From: Casp-Chloro-G3 sp002816715
GTDB lineage: Bacteria; Chloroflexota; Dehalococcoidia; Lucifugimonadales; UBA3495
Length of the DNA: 18,991 bases
Assembly (NCBI GenBank): GCA_027623815.1
Contig: JAQBUV010000050.1
Location: 1-18,991, forward strand
Direction of reading: 5' to 3'
Part shown: in pieces, positions 13,190 to 18,991 of the stretch
Numbering within the stretch: the first letter of the stretch is position 1
Layout of the letters: every line of letters starts with the position of its first letter
Notes under the pieces: model-generated
Database searches by the model: none
The model's input: the letters and a program-made list of their open reading frames with translations, nothing else
What the model was told of the DNA's origin: nothing
Made by a program: the position numbers and the translations under genes

Positions 13190-16100
13190 GTGTTCACACA
13201 CCTGCATACCCATACCGAGTACAGCATGCTGGACGGCATTAGCCGTATCCCCGACCTGGTCGACCAGACCCAGAAGCTCGGCATGGAGTCCCTGGCGATT
13301 ACTGACCACGGGTCTATGTATGGTGTGGTGGATTTCTATTCAGAGTGCAAAGAACGCGGAATCAAGCCGATCCTCGGTGTTGAGACCTATGTTGCGCATA
13401 ACCACCGCTCGGACCGCAGCGGGTCGGAACGCAGCCCCCACCATCTGGTCCTGCTGGCCCGGGACAATGCGGGATATGGCAACCTCATGAAGCTGATCAC
13501 CAAGGCTCACCTGGAGGGCTTCCATTACCGCCCGCGAGTCGACAAGGAACTCCTGGAAGCATACGGTAAGGGACTGGTCTGTTTATCCGGTTGCCCCTCC
13601 GCGGAGGTCCCCAAACTGATTGCCGACGGCAACATCGCCGAGGCCAACAAGGCTGCTCTCTGGTACAAGGAGTTATTCGGTGATGGCTACTTCTTAGAGC
13701 TACAACAGCACACAGATGTTCCCCAACTTGATACGATCAACCAGGGTCTGATCGTAATGAGCAAAGAGTTGGAACTGCCATTAGTGCTCACCAACGATGC
13801 CCACTACGTCCGGCAGGCTGACTCCCCCTATCAAGACGTTTACATCTGCATTCAGACCAACACCAACGTGAACGACGAGAAACGTCTCCGCATGGAGGAC
13901 AATTCCTACTACATCAAAAGCCCAAAAGAGATGGCAGCATTGTTTCCGGAATTTCCCGAGGCGGTGGAGAACACCCAACTAATTTCCGACATGTGCAACG
14001 TGGAGTTGGGCTTCGGCCAGACCCACCTGCCCAAATATCCTACTCCCGACAATGCCGACGCCGATGAGTATCTGGCCAAGCTCTGCTGGGAAGGGTTCAA
14101 GAAGCGTTACCCCCACCAGTCCCCCGACGCCGAGAAGCGTCTCCAGTATGAGTTGGAGGTAATCCGCCACACGAAATTCGCCAACTACTTCCTGGTGGTT
14201 TGGGACATCATCGACTTCACTCGCCGCAGCAAAATTTTATTCGGCGTACGAGGCAGTGCGGCGGCCAGCGTAGCGCTCTACTGTCTGGGCATCACCGTCG
14301 TGGACCCTCTGGAGTATAAGCTGGTTTTCGAGCGGTTCCTGAACCTGGAACGCAAAGAGATGCCCGATATTGATATGGACTTCCAGGATGACCGACGCGA
14401 CGAGGTGCTCCACTTTGTCATCGACCGCTACGGCAGCGACCGGGTAGCCCAGATCATCACCTTTGGCACCATGGGCGCTAAAGCCGCCCTGCGGGACGTG
14501 GGCCGGGGCCTGGGCATGAGCTACGGCGACGTTGACCGCATTGCCCGTATGGTGCCATTAAAGTCGCGCACATTGGAAGACGCTCTCAAAGCCAATGCCG
14601 AGTTTCGGGAAGCCTACGAGAAGGAAGAACCTGTCAAGATTCTGGTGGATAACGCCCAGGGATTGGAGGGCATCGTCCATCACGTCAGCACCCACGCCGC
14701 CGGTGTATTGATTGCCGATGAGCCGCTGACCGAGACGGTTCCGCTACAGCGTCCGTCCCGGGGTGACGAGAACAGCCCGGTGATGATGACCCAATATTCC
14801 ATGGACCCGGTGGCCAAGCTGGGCCTGCTGAAGATGGACTTCTTGGGCTTAACCAACCTGACCATTCTGGACCGGGCCGTAAAGCTGCTGGACGAGAGTC
14901 GCGGCATCAAGATCGACATTGACCGCCTGACCCTGGATGACAAAGCGACTTTTGACCTGCTCTCTTCCGGCAAGACCACCGAGGTGTTCCAGTTGGAAAG
15001 CACGGGGATGCAACGGTACATCAAGGAGTTGAAGCCATCCAACCTGGGGGACATTGCGGCGATGATTGCGCTGTACCGCCCCGGCCCAATGGAGCACATC
15101 GACACCTTTATCAACGCCAAGCACGGGCGCTCGGCAATCGTCTACCCGCACCCCAGCTTGAAAGAGCTGCTGGACGAGACCTATGGCGTGATTGTGTACC
15201 AGGACCAGGTTTTGCTAATCTTGCAGAGCTTTGCTGGCTACACGCTGGGTGAGGCCGACACTGTCCGCAAAGCTATGGGCAAGAAGATCGCCTCCATGAT
15301 GGCGCAAGAGCGCCAGAAATTCATCGACGGCGCTCAGCGAAAGGGCTTTGACCAGGAGGTCGCAGTACAAGTATTCGATCTAATCGAGCCCTTCGCCGGG
15401 TACGCCTTCAACAAGGCCCACAGTGTCAGCTATGCCCTGATTTCCTACTGGACGGCCTATTTCAAGACTCACTACCCGGTGGAATACATGGCGTCGGTGT
15501 TGAATTCGCGCTTGGATCACACCGACAAGGTAATTAACGCAATCAACGAATGCTCAAAGCTGAAAATTCCGGTGCTGCTGCCGGACATTAATCGTTCTGG
15601 CGAGTTCTTCACCATCGACAAAGAAGTCGGCCCGGAGCCTGCCCTTCGGTTCGGATTGGCGGCGATCAAGACCATTGGCGAAGGGGCGGTTCGCCCCTTG
15701 GTTGAAGGGCGAAAGAAGGATGGCCCCTTTGCTTCTATAGACGATTTCTGCCGCCGCGCCGATGTCAGCGCTCTGAACCGCCGAACCTTGGAAAGCCTGG
15801 TCAAGGCGGGCGCGTTCGATAGTCTAGGTAATCGAGGAGCGGTACTGGGCGCAGTGGAGCAGATCATCAGCGCGGCCCAGCTTGAGACCAAAATGCGCAA
15901 CACTGGCCAGACCAGCATGTTTGATGCCATTGGCAGTAAAGATTCTGGCTCCATCATCCCTGGCGTCGTTCTGAACGGCCAGGAAGTTTCAAGAGAGCAG
16001 AAGGCCGCCTGGGAACGAGAGTTCCTTGGGGTTCCTCTCTCCTACAATCCCCTGCTTGAGCTGGCTAATATCGATGCTGGTGACGCCATCGCGTCGCTAG

Positions 16101-16780
16101 ACCAGTTGGACGAGGAACTGCAGGGGCAATCTCTGGTCTTGGTTGGACATGTATCAAGCATTACCGAACGTTTTACCCGCGAGCAGAAGAAGTTTTTAAT
16201 CGTATCAGTAGACTTGTTGGGCGGGCCGATCGAAGTGATCGTCTGGCCTGATATATTGGAACGCACTGCAGAAATTTGGGAGGAGGGGAAGCTGGTAAAG
16301 GCCGAGGGAAAGCTGCGCGTACGCGCCGATCAGTTCTCGTTGGCCTGCGAAGAGGTTGAGGAGTTTTTTCCATCGGCACCAGCCGAAACTAACGTGGCAA
16401 CATCGTACACCAAGGGGGATACCTACTCATCGGGCTCATCGGGAAATTACCGCTCTAATGGGAACGGGAGCAAGAAGAAATCGGCGGTCTCAGTTCCTTC
16501 AACTCCCGCTATCGTACGCTCGGTCGTGATGGCGATAGAAGAATCGGATAACGCCATTGAAGACGCCCACCTGTTGCGAGAAGTAATACAGGTATTGCTG
16601 GAATATCCCGGCAAAGACCGGGTCAACCTGCAAATTCACACCAGCACCCGGCGGGTGATGATGGAGCTGCCGGTGGTCAGCACTGGATATTGTACTGAAC
16701 TAAAGGAACGGCTGGAAGAAATGCTGGGGTTGGACTCGGTAGCTCTTCAGCAATTGGAAGCCTCCCCAGAACTGGAATAA
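13190..16780 (+). CDS. dnaE: DNA polymerase III alpha subunit DnaE
   Basis: The replicative C-family polymerase. It has 1196 residues; the GTG start has GGGGAGG (13172-13178) 11 nt upstream. The N-terminal PHP domain keeps its metal ligands (HLHTHTEYSMLDG with His6 and His8; DHGSMYG; SPHHLVLLA), so it may have proofreading or phosphatase-like activity. The polymerase active site is PDIDMDF (392-398) with Asp393 and Asp395. GVRGSAAASVALYCL (near 350) is the palm motif, and KMDFLGLTNL carries a third Asp. A tandem HhH region follows (about 790-860), then an OB fold (about 980-1060, LVLVGHVSSITERF). A Ser/Gly/Asn-rich linker (about 1062-1107) leads to an 85-residue C-terminal domain (ending LGLDSVALQQLEASPELE), like the extension of Thermus-type DnaE. 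No intein interrupts it. Confidence 0.97.
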   Translation: MFTHLHTHTEYSMLDGISRIPDLVDQTQKLGMESLAITDHGSMYGVVDFYSECKERGIKPILGVETYVAHNHRSDRSGSERSPHHLVLLARDNAGYGNLMKLITKAHLEGFHYRPRVDKELLEAYGKGLVCLSGCPSAEVPKLIADGNIAEANKAALWYKELFGDGYFLELQQHTDVPQLDTINQGLIVMSKELELPLVLTNDAHYVRQADSPYQDVYICIQTNTNVNDEKRLRMEDNSYYIKSPKEMAALFPEFPEAVENTQLISDMCNVELGFGQTHLPKYPTPDNADADEYLAKLCWEGFKKRYPHQSPDAEKRLQYELEVIRHTKFANYFLVVWDIIDFTRRSKILFGVRGSAAASVALYCLGITVVDPLEYKLVFERFLNLERKEMPDIDMDFQDDRRDEVLHFVIDRYGSDRVAQIITFGTMGAKAALRDVGRGLGMSYGDVDRIARMVPLKSRTLEDALKANAEFREAYEKEEPVKILVDNAQGLEGIVHHVSTHAAGVLIADEPLTETVPLQRPSRGDENSPVMMTQYSMDPVAKLGLLKMDFLGLTNLTILDRAVKLLDESRGIKIDIDRLTLDDKATFDLLSSGKTTEVFQLESTGMQRYIKELKPSNLGDIAAMIALYRPGPMEHIDTFINAKHGRSAIVYPHPSLKELLDETYGVIVYQDQVLLILQSFAGYTLGEADTVRKAMGKKIASMMAQERQKFIDGAQRKGFDQEVAVQVFDLIEPFAGYAFNKAHSVSYALISYWTAYFKTHYPVEYMASVLNSRLDHTDKVINAINECSKLKIPVLLPDINRSGEFFTIDKEVGPEPALRFGLAAIKTIGEGAVRPLVEGRKKDGPFASIDDFCRRADVSALNRRTLESLVKAGAFDSLGNRGAVLGAVEQIISAAQLETKMRNTGQTSMFDAIGSKDSGSIIPGVVLNGQEVSREQKAAWEREFLGVPLSYNPLLELANIDAGDAIASLDQLDEELQGQSLVLVGHVSSITERFTREQKKFLIVSVDLLGGPIEVIVWPDILERTAEIWEEGKLVKAEGKLRVRADQFSLACEEVEEFFPSAPAETNVATSYTKGDTYSSGSSGNYRSNGNGSKKKSAVSVPSTPAIVRSVVMAIEESDNAIEDAHLLREVIQVLLEYPGKDRVNLQIHTSTRRVMMELPVVSTGYCTELKERLEEMLGLDSVALQQLEASPELE

Positions 16781-16890
16781 GCTCCGTTCTAGATTGACTT
16801 ACAGTACTTCACCCGACCCTGACATGCACCTGCTTGCGTAGGTCGGCAACTTTGGGTCAGATGGCTGTAGGGTTCACAAAGCTTACAAAG

Positions 16891-16930
16891 AAAGCGCCCC
16901 GGGATTAATCAATCCCGGGGCGCTTTTGAC
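16891..16930. terminator. Bidirectional terminator between dnaE and the lipoprotein gene
   Basis: A perfect 16-bp stem (16891-16906 with 16911-16926; core GCGCCCCGGGATT) with a 4-nt loop. T residues follow it on the + strand and A residues precede it, so it can stop transcription from both convergent genes. Confidence 0.93.
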
Positions 16931-16971
16931 TAACTTGGTTTGTACTTACCTGAACCGTAAAAGTCTAAGCG

Positions 16972-18777
16972 TTACTTGCTCCAGCTAATGGTGTTGACCA
17001 GAATCCGCCGGCCGCCGGGCATATTGACGAACTCCAGATCTTTGTTGACACCCCAGACCGCTATAATTTCCATCATGGGGATTTGTAGCAGGTTCTCGGA
17101 AAAGACACCGTATGCTTCTTCCATCAGTTCACGGCGTTCCTCGCCACTGGCGGCATTTGCCCGCTTCCCCAAGTCATGCCAATCGGCCTGACAGTTCTTG
17201 GAACGGTTGGCCTCGCAACTCATGTAGAAGTTGAGTTGACGCCCAATGTCGAAATACTCGCCGCCGGGAGCAAAGCTAACCAGTCCGGGCGAAGCAAAAG
17301 CAGGTTCCGGAGGGCTGGAAGCATGCACTGCCGCTGCCGCTTCTTCAAGTGTAGCCCCTCCTTTCAGGGCCGCATCAAAAGCGATGGCCGGGCCGGTGAG
17401 GTGACGGTCTCGCCACACACTACCCTCAACGACGTTCAACTTCACGTTTATCCCAGCTTCCTGCCAGAAGGTAATCAATGACTCGGCCAACTCTACATCT
17501 TTGGCGTAGCGGCCTTCTCGGGTCCAGTAGTCGATAACATTGTCGGGATTGTAATCAGCTTCAATGAGCAATTCTCTGGCCCGCGCCAGATCGTACTCAT
17601 AAATGGGTTTCCAGTTCTCCTCGTTGACCCCCAGGGTACCAGGTATACCGTTGGCCCCGCTGCTGCATCGAGACTCAGGCCCGAACAAAGCGTTGGCTAG
17701 CGCGGGGCAATCGATGGCGTGGGTCAGGGCTTGACGTACCTTTAATTTGCGTAGCTCCGGATGCCAAATGGTATCTGTGTTGAGGGTGTAGACTTCACCG
17801 GAAACAATCTTCACGGTCTTGCCGTTCTGACTGTTGTTGATAGAATCGGCCTGGTCGATGGCCATCGCCCAGGCAACATCAGCTTCACCGGCTTGAATCA
17901 TGGCAGAACGAACCAGTTCTTCCTCACGCCACACATAGGTAACGTCCTTGATTGTGGGGGCTTGGGTCATGAAGTTAACCGGCTGTGGCTCTACGTAACC
18001 GTCGTAGGCCTTGAGCTTGATGTTTTCGCCCCGGTTCCACTCTACCCATTCGTAGGGGCCCCAGCCGATGACCTGACCGGATTGGTCCCGTTCTTCTTCA
18101 GTGCTAGCTTCATACTGCCCTGGCGCTCGGAAGATGTGGTACTGGCCAAAACGAGGCAGCACCGGGCAAGGATTGTCGCAGACGAAATCAACAGTATACT
18201 CGTCCACTACTACGCCGTGGGACTCCCTAACCTGGGAGAAGGGCTGGAACTCTACGCTGCCGCCCAACTTGTCGATAGTCCACTTGGCTGCTTCGGCGTT
18301 CCAGTCCTCGCCATTGTGGAACTTCACACCTTCTTGCAGCGACAAACGCCAAGTACTGCCGTCTACTAGCTCAAATCCGGTGAACCCAGCGGTGGCGACG
18401 TCCGTAAAGTCTGGGCCGAAGAAAGCGAACGGTTGAGCGATATTCTGAATGATTTGGTTGGGGTACAAAGTGGTGCTGAGCCAGGGATCAGGAATTGAAG
18501 GCTCTTCATTGATAACGATTACTATGTCGTCCCTACTGGCGACGGCAGCTTCAATTGGTCGTGCCGTCGGCTGTACCACGGGGATCGGGGTCTGGGTTGG
18601 AATAACCCCCGGGGCTAGCGTAGCAACGGGTGCTGCTGGCGCGGTAGTAGCTGCTGGCGCGGTAGTAGCTGCTGGGGGGGCCGCCGAGCCGCAGGCGACA
18701 ATAAATGCGGACATCAGTAGCACCAGTCCGGGCGCCCACTTCCCAAGATACCAGGGTTTACGGATTCTAGAGTTCAA
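16972..18777 (-). CDS. ABC transporter solute-binding lipoprotein, family 5 (peptide/nickel type)
   Basis: An extracytoplasmic binding protein of the DppA/OppA class that delivers an oligopeptide-like or other organic ligand to an ABC importer. I prefer the TTG start at 18777 because GGGAGG (18788-18793) lies 10 nt upstream. The in-frame ATG at 18807 adds ten residues and has no ribosome binding site. The signal peptide is NSRIRKPWYLGKW followed by APGLVLLMSAFIVAC; lipidated Cys29 (Cys39 in the long form) is followed by Gly. A Pro/Ala/Thr linker with repeated TTAPAA follows. The SBP_bac_5 core begins at IVINEEPSIPDPWLSTTL and includes WRLSLQEGVKFHNGEDWNAE, the classic family motif, and RKLKVRQALTHAIDCPALA. 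Mature length is about 570 residues. Downstream is only the shared terminator, so no permease or ATPase follows it; partners may lie upstream or elsewhere. The ligand cannot be told. Confidence 0.93.
   Translation of the reverse strand: MNSRIRKPWYLGKWAPGLVLLMSAFIVACGSAAPPAATTAPAATTAPAAPVATLAPGVIPTQTPIPVVQPTARPIEAAVASRDDIVIVINEEPSIPDPWLSTTLYPNQIIQNIAQPFAFFGPDFTDVATAGFTGFELVDGSTWRLSLQEGVKFHNGEDWNAEAAKWTIDKLGGSVEFQPFSQVRESHGVVVDEYTVDFVCDNPCPVLPRFGQYHIFRAPGQYEASTEEERDQSGQVIGWGPYEWVEWNRGENIKLKAYDGYVEPQPVNFMTQAPTIKDVTYVWREEELVRSAMIQAGEADVAWAMAIDQADSINNSQNGKTVKIVSGEVYTLNTDTIWHPELRKLKVRQALTHAIDCPALANALFGPESRCSSGANGIPGTLGVNEENWKPIYEYDLARARELLIEADYNPDNVIDYWTREGRYAKDVELAESLITFWQEAGINVKLNVVEGSVWRDRHLTGPAIAFDAALKGGATLEEAAAAVHASSPPEPAFASPGLVSFAPGGEYFDIGRQLNFYMSCEANRSKNCQADWHDLGKRANAASGEERRELMEEAYGVFSENLLQIPMMEIIAVWGVNKDLEFVNMPGGRRILVNTISWSK
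18632..18676. repeat. 18-bp tandem repeat in the lipoprotein linker
   Basis: GCTGCTGGCGCGGTAGTA occurs twice in tandem (18632-18649, 18650-18667) plus half a unit (18668-18676). It encodes TTAPAA units on the minus strand. Such repeats can vary in number by slippage. Confidence 0.85.
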
Positions 18778-18905
18778 TATAACTATACCTCCCACTTTTT
18801 CCTTCATTGTTTAACGTTGCTAGCTGCTGTGCCCGACAACTGCCTGGAGGGACTCGCCACCCAAGTGTATCTGAATCAGCAATAACTTTGGCTGATACCA
18901 TAAAT

Positions 18906-18934
18906 ATTATCCAAATTCCTAACTAAAGTGTCAA
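18906..18934 (-). promoter_or_regulatory. Strong sigma-70 type promoter of the lipoprotein gene
   Basis: On the minus strand: TTGACA (18934-18929), a 17-nt spacer and GATAAT (18911-18906). The start is predicted near 18899. The leader of about 120 nt contains a hairpin ATCAGC/GCTGAT (18896-18891 with 18880-18875). Confidence 0.85.
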
Positions 18935-18991
18935 GGGCGGAGAGAAAACGTACCATCGGGGCGGAGTAATTGTGTACCACCAGAGATGTTA

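Noticed and set aside
13190..16780. Intein or split in dnaE
   Set aside because: All catalytic blocks are continuous in one frame with no extra Hint-like segment.
17761..18369. 202-residue plus-strand frame opposite the lipoprotein gene
   Set aside because: Shadow of a well-supported family-5 binding protein on the other strand.

Overview
The window looks like a chromosomal housekeeping region of a free-living bacterium. My best guess is a Chloroflexota lineage of the Dehalococcoidia/SAR202 type. This is inference from gene content: a GuaB3-type IMP dehydrogenase-like protein, a standalone 5S rRNA gene, a DnaE with a C-terminal extension, a small CRHHW zinc-ribbon protein and a UGSC-family gene. 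It was not tested by a phylogeny. All genes are on the + strand except those at the two ends. I see no phage, insertion sequence or CRISPR array.

Layout: a minus-strand coiled-coil protein of unknown function (17-847) ends inside an inverted repeat. After an AT-rich gap comes a tight operon, thiL-tsaE-tsaB (1346-3627), for thiamine diphosphate synthesis and the tRNA t6A modification. A lone 5S rRNA gene (3753-3870) has its own promoter. clpC (4248-6728) follows a strong promoter and a roughly 175-nt leader. A 32-bp palindromic terminator then abuts the promoter of radA (6800-8242), and guaB3 (8348-9484) ends at a TTCG-loop terminator.

The most notable part is 9563-12287, a promoter-to-terminator unit of three genes: an SDR-fold protein that has lost the catalytic Tyr and Lys, a UGSC-family selenoprotein, and a large conserved protein of unknown function. 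The selenoprotein reads through an in-frame TGA at 10856-10858. A conventional gene call stops there and reports a 99-residue fragment, while the next gene is over-extended backwards across its second half. A SECIS-like hairpin with a GGTCT loop lies directly after the TGA, so Sec100 of a 180-residue protein is well supported.

A small zinc-ribbon protein (12644-12922), dnaE (13190-16780) and a convergent lipoprotein gene for an ABC transporter solute-binding protein (16972-18777, minus) complete the window. The last two share a bidirectional terminator. Two genes, thiL and radA, have an extended -10 box only 8-9 nt before the ATG and no ribosome binding site, which suggests leaderless mRNAs.
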